Shown: piece by piece, positions 28,607-36,915 of the stretch
Layout of the letters: every line of letters begins with the position of its first letter
Numbering within the stretch: the first letter of the stretch is position 1
NCBI RefSeq assembly: GCF_022647325.1
Contig: NZ_CP071405.1
Location: forward strand, 3,906,001-3,970,000
Source of the DNA: Pantoea deleyi
GTDB taxonomy: Bacteria; Pseudomonadota; Gammaproteobacteria; Enterobacterales; Enterobacteriaceae
DNA length: 64,000 bases
Reading direction: 5' to 3'
The notes under the pieces: model-generated
Database searches by the model: none
What the model saw: only the letters and a program-made list of their open reading frames with translations
Told to the model about the DNA's origin: nothing
Made by a program: the position numbers and the translations under genes

Positions 28607-29178
28607 AGCGCAATCTTCTCCAGTAACGGTTTGAGTAAGGTTTCTTTCGGCAGTTGCGTCTCGCGCGGACGGAACAGCGCACCAAAGCGTCCCGGTTCAG
28701 AAGCGTCTGCGGCCAGGGGCATCGCGGGCTGAGGCGTCATAATCGCGGCGGGCCGGACCGGCACGACAGGCGGGGCATCCTGCGGCTGAGCCACAGGGCG
28801 CGGCGGCGGGGGCGGAAAGAGCGAGGCCGCGTGACTGTCCGTCCTGGCGGGCGCGGGCATCGCGCTGCCTGACAGGCTATCCAGGATCGACGTACCCGCC
28901 CCCAGGGCCGGTTGCGCGCTCAGCGTGGCATGGCGAGGCGGTGCCTCGGGCGGCGGCGCCGTAAACTCATCACCGCGCAGCGGCTGAGGTTGTGGCAGGT
29001 CAATACGCTGACCGCCGCTGAACGGCGTCTGATTGTCCTCTTTCGCCAGCTGGCGAATCAGCGCCCATTTACTGTGTTCCGCCGCTTCCTGCGCCTGACC
29101 AGACATATCTTTAAAGTCGATGTCGAGCGTTTGCGTTTTCTCTTTAAAACGCTGCAAATCATCGTAATTATTCTTCAT
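28597..29178 (-). CDS. bcsO: BcsO, proline-rich accessory protein of type I cellulose operons
   Basis: 193 residues, very Pro/Ala-rich in the middle, with an N-terminal YDDLQRFKEKTQTLDIDFKDM block and a C-terminal basic GALFRPRETQLPKETLLKPLLEKI-type helix. No signal peptide. Matches BcsO by composition and place: first gene before bcsQ. Its role is not established to my knowledge; adjacency to bcsQ suggests a cytoplasmic partner in synthase assembly. Confidence 0.8.
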   Translation of the reverse strand: MKNNYDDLQRFKEKTQTLDIDFKDMSGQAQEAAEHSKWALIRQLAKEDNQTPFSGGQRIDLPQPQPLRGDEFTAPPPEAPPRHATLSAQPALGAGTSILDSLSGSAMPAPARTDSHAASLFPPPPPRPVAQPQDAPPVVPVRPAAIMTPQPAMPLAADASEPGRFGALFRPRETQLPKETLLKPLLEKIALCR

Positions 29179-29651
29179 CAGCCATGGCCTGCAACAGGGG
29201 GGAAATTTTTCCGGAATATAGCATATCCCTTTAATGATGGTCAGAAAAATCTGATTACAAAAAAAGCGGATTCAATAAATCGGTTTAATCATAAAGATTC
29301 TTTTTGAGCCGGATAACGCCATTACCGGCCTATTAATCCTGATAATTAATAATTATTTCTTAAGTTAAATCCGTCAGAAGTGTTTTAGTAATTTTTACGA
29401 TTTATCCGTGCTGATAACCGCGGGTACTGCCAGGCGGGCTGAGATAAATCGCTGCAGAAACGGCAACAGGCGTGCTGCGCGCAGAGCCTGAAGCGGAAGG
29501 CGCCGCGGAGGGATTGAAAGTATTTATCTTTTTCCTCGCTGAGCCTCAGTCAGAAAAAAATCAGGTGAAATGTATTAACGGAAAAAAGGGGAACAGCGTC
29601 ACAGCGTCATTGCCGATCCGCCTGTGATGCGGTCTGCCGCTGAGTTGAGAT
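29179..29651. promoter_or_regulatory. Upstream control region of bcsOQABCDZ
   Basis: About 470 non-coding bases, AT-rich close to bcsO (29210-29410) and GC-richer further out. It must hold the promoter of the type I cellulose operon. I saw no convincing operator, small ORF or RNA gene. Confidence 0.45.
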
Positions 29652-29676
29652 AAAAAAAGGCTCCAGAACAGAGCCT
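29652..29676 (-). terminator. Rho-independent terminator of the dpp operon
   Basis: On the minus strand, stem AGGCTC / GAGCCT with a seven-base loop is followed by seven Ts, 74 bases after the dppF stop. Confidence 0.85.
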
Positions 29677-29749
29677 CAGGCCGGGAGAACCGCGTCAGCA
29701 TTGACGATGGCCTGTGCGCTTAAGCAGTCAGCGCACAGGCCGCGCCGCC

Positions 29750-30772
29750 TCAGCTGACCTTCTCTGCCACACCCACCGGCTGGTTTTCATCCTGATCCAC
29801 AGCGAAACAGGCAATCTCCTGCCCGCCGTAGTTTTTCAGCTTCGGCTGCAGCTGGACACAGGTACCAAAACGACGATGGCAGCGCGCATTGAAGGCGCAG
29901 CCCGGCGGCGGATTGAGCGGGCTGGGCAGCTCGCCGGTCAGCTTAATACGTTCGCGGCGGTCGTCCGGGTTCAGACGCGGCGTCGCGGAGAGCAGAGCCT
30001 GGGTGTAAGGATGGCGGGGGTTAGAGAAGATCGCCTCTTTACTCCCCTTCTCGACGCAGCGGCCGAGATACATCACCATCACCTCATCGGCAATGTGCTC
30101 CACGACCGACAGATCGTGCGAGATGAAGACGTAAGAGAGCCCCATATCCTGTTGCAGATCCATCATCAGGTTAAGCACCTGGGCGCGCACCGAGACGTCG
30201 AGCGCGGAAACCGGCTCATCGGCGATCAGGACATCCGGATCGAGCATCAGCCCGCGCGCGATAGCGATACGCTGACGCTGACCGCCGGAGAACATGTGCG
30301 GATAGCGGTCGTAATGCTCGGTCTTCAGACCCACTTTCGCCATCATCTCCAGCGTCTTTTCGCGGCGTTCCGCTTTGGTAAGCGAGGTGTTGATGACCAG
30401 TGGCTCTTCCAGAATCTGGCTGACTTTTTTACGCGGATTGAGCGAGCCGTACGGGTTCTGGAACACGATCTGGATTTTCTGACGACGCAGTTTCTGCGCC
30501 TGAGGATCGTGCTTCAGCAGATCCTGACCGTGCCAGTAAAGCTGGCCTTCGGTCGGCGTTTCAATCATGGTCAGCAGGCGGCCCAGGGTGGATTTACCAC
30601 AGCCGGACTCCCCGACCACCGCCAGGGTTTTGCCCCGCTCCAGATTAAAAGAGACGCCATCCAGCGCTTTAACCAGGCGCTCCTGACCAAACAGCCCCTT
30701 CTTCACCGGGTAGTGCTTCTTCAGATCGATGGCCTGCAGCAGGAACTGATCTTTATTGGTTTCATGACTCAT
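29750..30772 (-). CDS. dppF: DppF, dipeptide ABC transporter ATPase
   Basis: 340 residues from ATG 30772 ([26 protein letters not shown]), matching E. coli DppF length; the frame is open further upstream but that stretch is antisense-like and lies in dppD. Walker [10 protein letters not shown], signature [14 protein letters not shown] and Walker B VLIADEP are intact, and the C-terminal oligopeptide-type cysteine-rich region ([15 protein letters not shown]) is present. Pairs with DppD to energise dipeptide import. Overlaps dppD by 11 bases. Confidence 0.95.
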   Translation of the reverse strand: MSHETNKDQFLLQAIDLKKHYPVKKGLFGQERLVKALDGVSFNLERGKTLAVVGESGCGKSTLGRLLTMIETPTEGQLYWHGQDLLKHDPQAQKLRRQKIQIVFQNPYGSLNPRKKVSQILEEPLVINTSLTKAERREKTLEMMAKVGLKTEHYDRYPHMFSGGQRQRIAIARGLMLDPDVLIADEPVSALDVSVRAQVLNLMMDLQQDMGLSYVFISHDLSVVEHIADEVMVMYLGRCVEKGSKEAIFSNPRHPYTQALLSATPRLNPDDRRERIKLTGELPSPLNPPPGCAFNARCHRRFGTCVQLQPKLKNYGGQEIACFAVDQDENQPVGVAEKVS

Positions 30773-31748
30773 AAGTTGGTCTCCCGGCATCGTCCAGCGG
30801 ATAGTGACACTTGGACTGGCGTCCTGGAATGGTGCGCAGTTCAGGTTCTTCCTGACGACAGCGGTCAGTCGCATACGGGCAGCGTGGATTCAGCAGGCAG
30901 CCAATCGGACGGTCATACTTGCCCGGCACCACGCCCGGCAGTGAGGCCAGACGCGCTTTGTCTGCCGCAAACTCCGGCAGCGCACGCAGCAGCGCCTGCG
31001 TATAGGGATGGCGCGGCGCTTTGAAGATATCGCCGGCTTTGCCGCTCTCCACCACCTGACCGGCATACATCACGATAATGTGGTGCGCCGCTTCGGCCAC
31101 CAGTGCCAGATCGTGCGTAATCAGGATCAGCGCCATGTTCTCCTGACGCTGCAGCTCCAGCAGCAGCTCGATGATCTGCGCCTGGATGGTCACGTCGAGC
31201 GCCGTGGTCGGCTCATCGGCGATTAACAGCTTAGGCCGGCAGGCGATCGCCATAGCAATCATCACGCGCTGACTCATCCCGCCCGACAGCTGATGCGGAT
31301 AGACATCGAGTCGTGAGGCAGGATCGGGAATACCGACCTGATTGAGCAGGTCGATCGCCCGCTGACGGCGGGTGCGTTTGTTGCCGCCCTGATGCACCTT
31401 GATTGCTTCCATAATCTGGTAGCCCACGGTGTAGCAGGGGTTGAGGCTGGTCATCGGATCCTGGAAAATCATCGCCACTTCTGCGCCCACCAGCTGGCGG
31501 CGCTCTTTTTCGGAGATGCGTTTCAGGTCGCGCTGGTTGAACTCCAGCTTTTCCGCCATCACTTTGCCAGGGAAATCGATCAGGCCCATGATCGCCAGTG
31601 AGCTGACCGACTTGCCGGAGCCGGACTCGCCCACAATGCCCACGACCTGGCCCTGCTCAACCTGATAACTGATGCGGTCAACCGCGCGGAACGGTGCTTT
31701 CTCGTCGCCGAAATGCACCGACAGTTTGTCTACATTTAATAACGCCAT
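30762..31748 (-). CDS. dppD: DppD, dipeptide ABC transporter ATPase
   Basis: 328 residues. Walker [11 protein letters not shown], signature [15 protein letters not shown] and Walker B LLIADEP are clear, and the C-terminal Cys-rich motif of Opp/Dpp ATPases ([15 protein letters not shown]) is present. Second ATPase of the DppBCDF core. Follows dppC after 12 bases. Confidence 0.96.
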   Translation of the reverse strand: MALLNVDKLSVHFGDEKAPFRAVDRISYQVEQGQVVGIVGESGSGKSVSSLAIMGLIDFPGKVMAEKLEFNQRDLKRISEKERRQLVGAEVAMIFQDPMTSLNPCYTVGYQIMEAIKVHQGGNKRTRRQRAIDLLNQVGIPDPASRLDVYPHQLSGGMSQRVMIAMAIACRPKLLIADEPTTALDVTIQAQIIELLLELQRQENMALILITHDLALVAEAAHHIIVMYAGQVVESGKAGDIFKAPRHPYTQALLRALPEFAADKARLASLPGVVPGKYDRPIGCLLNPRCPYATDRCRQEEPELRTIPGRQSKCHYPLDDAGRPTYES

Positions 31749-31760
31749 CTCGGTGCCTCT

Positions 31761-32663
31761 TTACTGCTTGAGTTTCGGGTCGAGTGCATCGCGCAAACCA
31801 TCGCCCATCAGGTTAAATGCCAGCACGGTCAGCAGAATGACCAGTCCGGGGAAGGTCACCACCCACCAGGCACTTTGCGCATACTGCAGAACGTCGGAGA
31901 GCATGGTGCCCCACTCCGGCGTTGGCGGTTGCGCACCCATACCGAGAAAGCCCAACGCCGCCATATCGAGAATGGCGTTGGAGAAACCTAATGAAGCCTG
32001 CACGATCAGCGGTGCCAGGCAGTTAGGCAGAATATTCACGAACATCTGGCGCAGCATACCGGCGCCCGCGACGCCGGAGGCGGTCACGTAGTCGCGGTTG
32101 ACTTCCACCAGCACCGCCGCGCGCGTCAGACGGATATAGTGCGGCAGCGCCACAAAGGTCAGTGCAATCGAAGCGTTAACGATGGACGGACCAAAAATGG
32201 CGACCAGCACCAGCGCCAGCAGCAGGCTGGGCAGCGCCAGCATGATATCGACCAGACGCATGATGGTGGCATCGACCACGCCGCCGAGATAGCCCGCCAG
32301 CAGACCGAAGATCACGCCGAAAATCAGCGACAGCACCACCACCAGACAGCCCACCAGCAGCGACAGGCGCGCACCAAACATCAGGCGCGACAGCACGTCG
32401 CGGCCGACATCGTCGGTGCCCAGAATGTAGCTCCAGCTCCCGCCATCCTGCCAGACCGGCGGATGCAGCAGCGCATCGCGGAACTGCTCAGCCGGCGAAT
32501 GCGGGGCCAGCACATCGGCGAAGATGGCGCACAGCAGCACAATGATGATGTAGACCAGGCCAATTACCGCGCCTTTGTTACGTTTAAAGTAGTGCCAGAA
32601 TTCCTGAAACGGGGTCATCGGCTTGGGTGCAACGTTAACGCTGCCGGGTTCAACAACAGACAT
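31761..32663 (-). CDS. dppC: DppC, dipeptide ABC transporter permease
   Basis: 300 residues with about six transmembrane helices, an N-terminal segment starting in the cytoplasm, and the binding-protein-dependent transport EAA-type loop (VEVNRDYVTASGVAGAGMLRQMFVNILPN). Forms the membrane channel with DppB. Nine bases after dppB. Confidence 0.96.
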   Translation of the reverse strand: MSVVEPGSVNVAPKPMTPFQEFWHYFKRNKGAVIGLVYIIIVLLCAIFADVLAPHSPAEQFRDALLHPPVWQDGGSWSYILGTDDVGRDVLSRLMFGARLSLLVGCLVVVLSLIFGVIFGLLAGYLGGVVDATIMRLVDIMLALPSLLLALVLVAIFGPSIVNASIALTFVALPHYIRLTRAAVLVEVNRDYVTASGVAGAGMLRQMFVNILPNCLAPLIVQASLGFSNAILDMAALGFLGMGAQPPTPEWGTMLSDVLQYAQSAWWVVTFPGLVILLTVLAFNLMGDGLRDALDPKLKQ

Positions 32664-32672
32664 GATGCCCCC

Positions 32673-33692
32673 TTATTTCTTGTGACGTATGCGCGGGTTC
32701 ACCACGCCATACAGCAGATCAACCAGCAGGTTGACCAGAATAATCAGAACGGCGGTCAGCAGCACACCGCCCTGCACGACCGGATAGTCGCGGCGCTGCA
32801 ACGCTTCAATCAGCCAGCGGCCCAGACCCGGCCAGGAGAAGATGGTCTCGGTCAGAATCGCCCCGGCCAGCAGCGTGCCGACCTGCAGACCAATCACCGT
32901 TACCACCGGCAGCATGGCGTTGCGCAGCGCATGCACCACGATTACGCGCATCCGGGTTAAGCCCTTGGCGCGCGCCGTACGGATGTAATCTTCACCCAGA
33001 ACTTCGAGCATGGCCGAGCGCGTCATACGCACAATCACCGCCAGCGGAATGGTGCCGAGGACGATGGCAGGCAGGATCATGTGCATCACCGCATCGTGGA
33101 AATCACCCGGCTCGCCCCAGAAGAAGGTATCGATCAGCATAAAGCCGGTCAGCGGCAGGGTGTCGTCCAGGAAGACGCTGTCGCCCACCCGCCCGGACAC
33201 CGGCGTCAGGTTAAACTGCACCGAGACCAGCATGATCAGCATGATGCCCCACCAGAAAATCGGCATGGAGTAGCCGGTCAGTGAGATGCCTACCGCCGTA
33301 TGGTCGAAAATCGAGCCACGTTTCACGGCCGCCAGGACTCCCACCGGGATGCCGATAGCGACGGCGAAGATCATGGCGCAGATGCCAAGTTCCAGCGTCG
33401 CTTTGAAGCGCGGCACGAACTCATCCCAGACCGGGATGCGGCTCTTCAGTGAAATGCCGAGGTCGCCATGCAACACGCCGTTGATGTAGTTCAGATACTG
33501 TTTCCACAGCGGCTGATCCAGACCCAGCAGCGCCATTAACTGTGCATGACGTTCAGGTGAAATACCGCGCTCGCCCGCCATGATCAGGACCGGGTCGCCG
33601 GGGATCATGTGAACAAACGCGAAGGTAAGTAATGTAATGCCGATAAACGTTGGGATGACAAGGCCCAGACGTCGGAGTATGAACTGCAGCAT
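32673..33692 (-). CDS. dppB: DppB, dipeptide ABC transporter permease
   Basis: 339 residues. MLQFILRRLGLVIPTFIGITLLTF is the typical Opp/Dpp permease start, and the EAA loop reads EVLGEDYIRTARAKGLTRMRV. It is separated from dppA by 170 bases containing a strong hairpin, so dppA can be more abundant than the membrane components. Confidence 0.96.
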   Translation of the reverse strand: MLQFILRRLGLVIPTFIGITLLTFAFVHMIPGDPVLIMAGERGISPERHAQLMALLGLDQPLWKQYLNYINGVLHGDLGISLKSRIPVWDEFVPRFKATLELGICAMIFAVAIGIPVGVLAAVKRGSIFDHTAVGISLTGYSMPIFWWGIMLIMLVSVQFNLTPVSGRVGDSVFLDDTLPLTGFMLIDTFFWGEPGDFHDAVMHMILPAIVLGTIPLAVIVRMTRSAMLEVLGEDYIRTARAKGLTRMRVIVVHALRNAMLPVVTVIGLQVGTLLAGAILTETIFSWPGLGRWLIEALQRRDYPVVQGGVLLTAVLIILVNLLVDLLYGVVNPRIRHKK

Positions 33693-33826
33693 AATCCGGT
33701 TTCTCTCTTGTCCGCGCGACCGTCGCCGCGAGGGGGGTTATTGCTTACATCTGACGATCGGGTAGGCCCGACCGCGACGCAGACAGGCTGCGCCTCTACC
33801 GTTTCCAGTAAAACAGGGAGATAGAG

Positions 33827-33851
33827 CCGGGGCGACGCGCAGCCGCCCCGG
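33827..33851 (-). promoter_or_regulatory. GC-rich stem-loop in the dppA-dppB gap
   Basis: CCGGGGCG pairs with CGCCCCGG around a nine-base loop, 12 bases after the dppA stop, with no U-tract. Such hairpins usually protect the 3' end of the binding-protein message and reduce read-through into the permease genes. Confidence 0.6.
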
Positions 33852-33862
33852 AAATGCGACAA

Positions 33863-35473
33863 TTATTCGTTAATGTCTACCTGGGCAAAGTAGTGTCCGC
33901 CCAGCGGATCGACTTTGTACCCGGTGACTTTCTTGCTGACCGGTTCATAGACCGTTGAGTGCGCAATCATCAGCGCCGGTGCCTGGTCATGCATTACAAC
34001 CTGAGCCTGCTTGTAGTACTCGATGCGCTTCGCCTGATCGGCGGTGGCGCGGGCTGGCTGAATCTGATCCTCGAAGGACTTGTCACACCAGCGCGAGTAG
34101 TTAGAGCCATCTTTGGCTGCAGAACAGCTGAACAGCGTCGCCAGGAAGTTATCCGGGTCACCGTTGTCGCCGGTCCAGCCCATCATGACGGTCTGGTGCT
34201 CGCCCGCTTTAGCACGCTTCAGATATTCGCCCCACTCGTAGGTGACGATTTTGGCTTTCACGCCAATCTTCGCCCAGTCGCTCTGGATCATCTCCGCCAT
34301 GCGGCGTGCGTTCGGGTTGTAAGGACGCTGAACCGGCATCGCCCACAGGTCGATGGAGAAACCGTCCGCCATGCCCGCTTCTTTCAGCAGCGCTTTGGCT
34401 TTCTCAGGATCGTAAGCGTAATCTTTCACCGCGTCGTTATAGCCCCACATTGTTGGTGGGATCAGGTTCTTAGCCGGCTGGCCTGCACCCTGATAAACGG
34501 CGTCGATGATCGCCTTTTTGTTGACCGCCATGGTCAGTGCCTGACGCACTTTCAGATTATCCAGCGGTTTTTTCTCAACGTTGTACGACAGATAACCGAC
34601 GTTCAGGCCAGCCTGCTCATACAGGTTGATGTTCTTATCCTGCTTCATACGGGCGATGTCAGCCGGGTTCGGGTACGGCATCACCTGGCATTCGCCTTTC
34701 TGCAGCTTGGCGTAACGCACGGACGCATCTGGCGTGATTGAGAAGACCAGGCGATCGATTTTAGGCTTGGTGCCCCAGTAATCCGGGTTCGCTTTATACA
34801 GGATGCGGGAATCTTTCTGGTACTGCAGCAGCTGGAACGGCCCGGTACCCACCGGATTCAGGTCGACGTTCTGCGGGGTGCCCGCTTTCAGCATGTTGTC
34901 GGCGTACTCTTTCGACAGAATTGAGGCGAAGTCCATACCGAGGTCGGCCAGGAACGGCGCTTCAGGACGTGTCAGCACGAAGCGCACGGTGTGGTCGTCC
35001 ACTTTTTCGACTTTGCTGATCAGCTTCGGCATGTCCATGCCTTCGAAATATTCGTAGCTGCCGCCGGAAACGCCGTGGTAGGCGTTATTTTTGTCCAGCT
35101 GGCGCTCGAAGGTGAACACCACATCATCCGCGTTAAATTCGCGCGTCGGTTTGAAATCTTTGGTGGTCTGCCACTTCACGCCTTTACGCAGGTGGAAGGT
35201 GTAGGTTTTACCGTCTTCGCTGACATCCCATTTCTCTGCCAGCGCCGCGTGCAGTTCGGTGGTACCGATGGTGAACTCAACCAGTCGGTTGTAGATCTGA
35301 CGTGAGCTGGCATCGTAGGTGGTGCCCGAGGTGAACAGCTGCGGGTTAAAGCCTTCCGGCGAACCTTCAGAACAGTAAACCAGGGTTTTTGCCTGAACAC
35401 CGGCGGCGACAGTCATAGCAATCAGGCTCAGACCGACCTTCAGCATCCCGGATTTAGCCAGGGAGTTGATCAT
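33863..35473 (-). CDS. dppA: DppA, periplasmic dipeptide-binding protein
   Basis: 536 residues; signal peptide with cleavage after GVQA/KTLVYCSEG. Type II periplasmic binding protein (SBP_bac_5), with the TGPFQLLQYQKDSRILYKANPDYW family block. Captures dipeptides, and in E. coli also serves peptide chemotaxis through Tap and haem uptake. First gene of dppABCDF. In E. coli the leader is repressed by the small RNA GcvB; whether this 5' region keeps the target was not determined. Confidence 0.97.
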   Translation of the reverse strand: MINSLAKSGMLKVGLSLIAMTVAAGVQAKTLVYCSEGSPEGFNPQLFTSGTTYDASSRQIYNRLVEFTIGTTELHAALAEKWDVSEDGKTYTFHLRKGVKWQTTKDFKPTREFNADDVVFTFERQLDKNNAYHGVSGGSYEYFEGMDMPKLISKVEKVDDHTVRFVLTRPEAPFLADLGMDFASILSKEYADNMLKAGTPQNVDLNPVGTGPFQLLQYQKDSRILYKANPDYWGTKPKIDRLVFSITPDASVRYAKLQKGECQVMPYPNPADIARMKQDKNINLYEQAGLNVGYLSYNVEKKPLDNLKVRQALTMAVNKKAIIDAVYQGAGQPAKNLIPPTMWGYNDAVKDYAYDPEKAKALLKEAGMADGFSIDLWAMPVQRPYNPNARRMAEMIQSDWAKIGVKAKIVTYEWGEYLKRAKAGEHQTVMMGWTGDNGDPDNFLATLFSCSAAKDGSNYSRWCDKSFEDQIQPARATADQAKRIEYYKQAQVVMHDQAPALMIAHSTVYEPVSKKVTGYKVDPLGGHYFAQVDINE

Positions 35474-36223
35474 GCTTTTGCTCCATTGTGATGTGATGTT
35501 GTGTGTATTGCCCGACCTCTGATTTTTTTATGCGGTTCAGGCGGACCACCGAACGGGTGGTGTAAACGCACGATACTGTTTGTTTTTCTTCTGCGGATAG
35601 GGCATTCAGAAAATTCCGTAACTGCACGTTTATTGACGCATCAATTTGTCAACAGTTGCAAAGAACGTCAATACAACGGTTACTTATTTACACAGAGTGT
35701 GAGGAATAGCATGCAACGGTAATAAAAACCGTTTTGCTCTGAAAGCCATACAATGCACAGTGCGGAAGGCCAGATTTCCGTGCATTGTGCTGGACGGCTG
35801 CTCTGTCGCTAGTGATTCTCACCGCTAAAAAACTTAAAACTTTTACCGGCAAATGTTGAATAACTGAACGATTCACCGTGCGTTATGACGTTCATCCAGC
35901 GGAATATGCTGGTAAAGAAGCATAAGAAATCAGCATGTTGTTGCTTTCGGTCATAAGAAGAACGTGTCGCGAATTATGCTGGCATCTCCGATGTGGCAAG
36001 GGCTGTCAGCGCGAAAGCGGCAATAACAGCGGTTAATCAGCGAAACCGATGACGAAGGGGGTTTACTGGAACTTTCTGGAAAAGGCAGACGCTTCGTGGG
36101 GTTGACATCCGCCGCCTGATATCGCAGGAGAAACCGGAGCCGTTCATCCCGCGAGGCCCGCTGGCTCCGAAAATCTGACCAGAATGATTCTGTTCGGGCT
36201 TTTGCATTGCCAGAAATCTCCGC
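35474..36223. promoter_or_regulatory. Long non-coding region upstream of dppA
   Basis: About 750 bases without a believable gene. The dppA promoter and leader lie in the first ~250 bases; a minus-strand TTGACA (35647-35652) is a possible -35 box, but I see no matching -10 at normal spacing. The part from about 35940 on is GC-richer and leads into the duplicated element. Open frames here look accidental. Confidence 0.45.
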
Positions 36224-36420
36224 CGGACGCAAAACAAGGGGGGCGTTCATGGCGGTGAGATCGGAAGTGCGCCGGAAACAGGGTCAGATCGGAAAGGCGC
36301 TTAAACCTTCCCTGGACGCTCGGCCCACGCCCTTCCTGACGTGGGACGCTTTTCTCTTCTGCCCCTGTTCCCTGCGCCTTGAGATTATGCGTGGCGGTAA
36401 GAGGCGGCCGGATTCTCATC
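36224..36420. repeat. Intergenic repeat element, copy 1
   Basis: This ~197-bp block begins CGGACGCAA and ends GGATTCTCATC. It is repeated 240 bases further on; over the aligned 180 bases (36241-36420) I count five substitutions. It contains an imperfect long-range pairing between GCGCCGGAAACAGGG and a downstream CCCCTGTTCCCTGCGC, enclosing a CCCACG / CGTGGG hairpin. It does not look coding. Confidence 0.85.
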
Positions 36421-36464
36421 AGTCAGCCGTCTGAAGTGGCTGTATCGATAACGGGTGCCTTTGT

Positions 36465-36660
36465 CGGACGCAACGCGGAGGGGCGTTCATGGCGGTCAGA
36501 TCGGAAGTGCGCCGGAAACAGGGTCAGATCGGAAAGGCGCTTAAACCTTCCCTGGACGCTCGGCCCACGCCCTCCCTGGCGTGGGACGCTTTCCTCTTCT
36601 GCCCCTGTTCCCTGCGCCTTGAGATTATGCGTGGCGGTAAGAGGCGGCCGGATTCGCATC
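36465..36660. repeat. Intergenic repeat element, copy 2
   Basis: Direct repeat of the block at 36224-36420. The inner hairpin is perfect here (CCCACGCC / GGCGTGGG) and one pair weaker in copy 1. It lies immediately beyond the terminator of the tRNA-Pro gene. Confidence 0.85.
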
Positions 36661-36675
36661 CTCTTTTCTGCAGGC

Positions 36676-36705
36676 GAAAAAAAACCTGTCTTTTCAGACA
36701 GGTTT
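36676..36705 (-). terminator. Terminator of tRNA-Pro
   Basis: Minus-strand stem AAACCTGTCT / AGACAGGTTT with a four-base loop, followed by a run of Ts, nine bases after the CCA end of the tRNA. Confidence 0.9.
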
Positions 36706-36713
36706 CTTAAATA

Positions 36714-36790
36714 TGGTCGGCGAGAGAGGATTCGAACCTCCGACCCACTGGTCCCAAACCAGTTGCGCTACCAAGCTGCGCTACTCGCCG
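36714..36790 (-). tRNA. proM: tRNA-Pro (anticodon UGG)
   Basis: 77 nt including encoded CCA. Acceptor stem CGGCGAG pairs with CTCGCCG, the anticodon stem ACTGG / CCAGT encloses loop TTTGGGA (anticodon TGG), and the T-loop GTTCGAATC is standard. The sequence resembles E. coli proM, yet it sits between dppA and eptB, where E. coli has proK (anticodon CGG). Confidence 0.97.
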
Positions 36791-36915
36791 ATGGGGGCGC
36801 ATGTTACTGCTACCCCCGAACAGCGTCAACCGCTTTTTGAGCTTTTGCCGCCGATCGCCTGGAAAGCACGCGGTTAACGGGTTTAAGCCGCCTGCCGCAG
36901 ACTTTTCATTCTCTG

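Noticed and set aside
30773..30874. N-terminal extension of dppF
   Set aside because: The 34 extra residues lie within dppD in another frame and are absent from DppF homologues.
35951..36419. Minus-strand frames of 66-99 codons in the dppA-tRNA gap
   Set aside because: They follow the repeat element, overlap each other in different frames and lack ribosome sites; the duplicated DNA itself is the signal.
36379..36840. 153-codon plus-strand frame running over the tRNA-Pro gene
   Set aside because: It reads antisense through a complete tRNA and its terminator, so it is not a gene.
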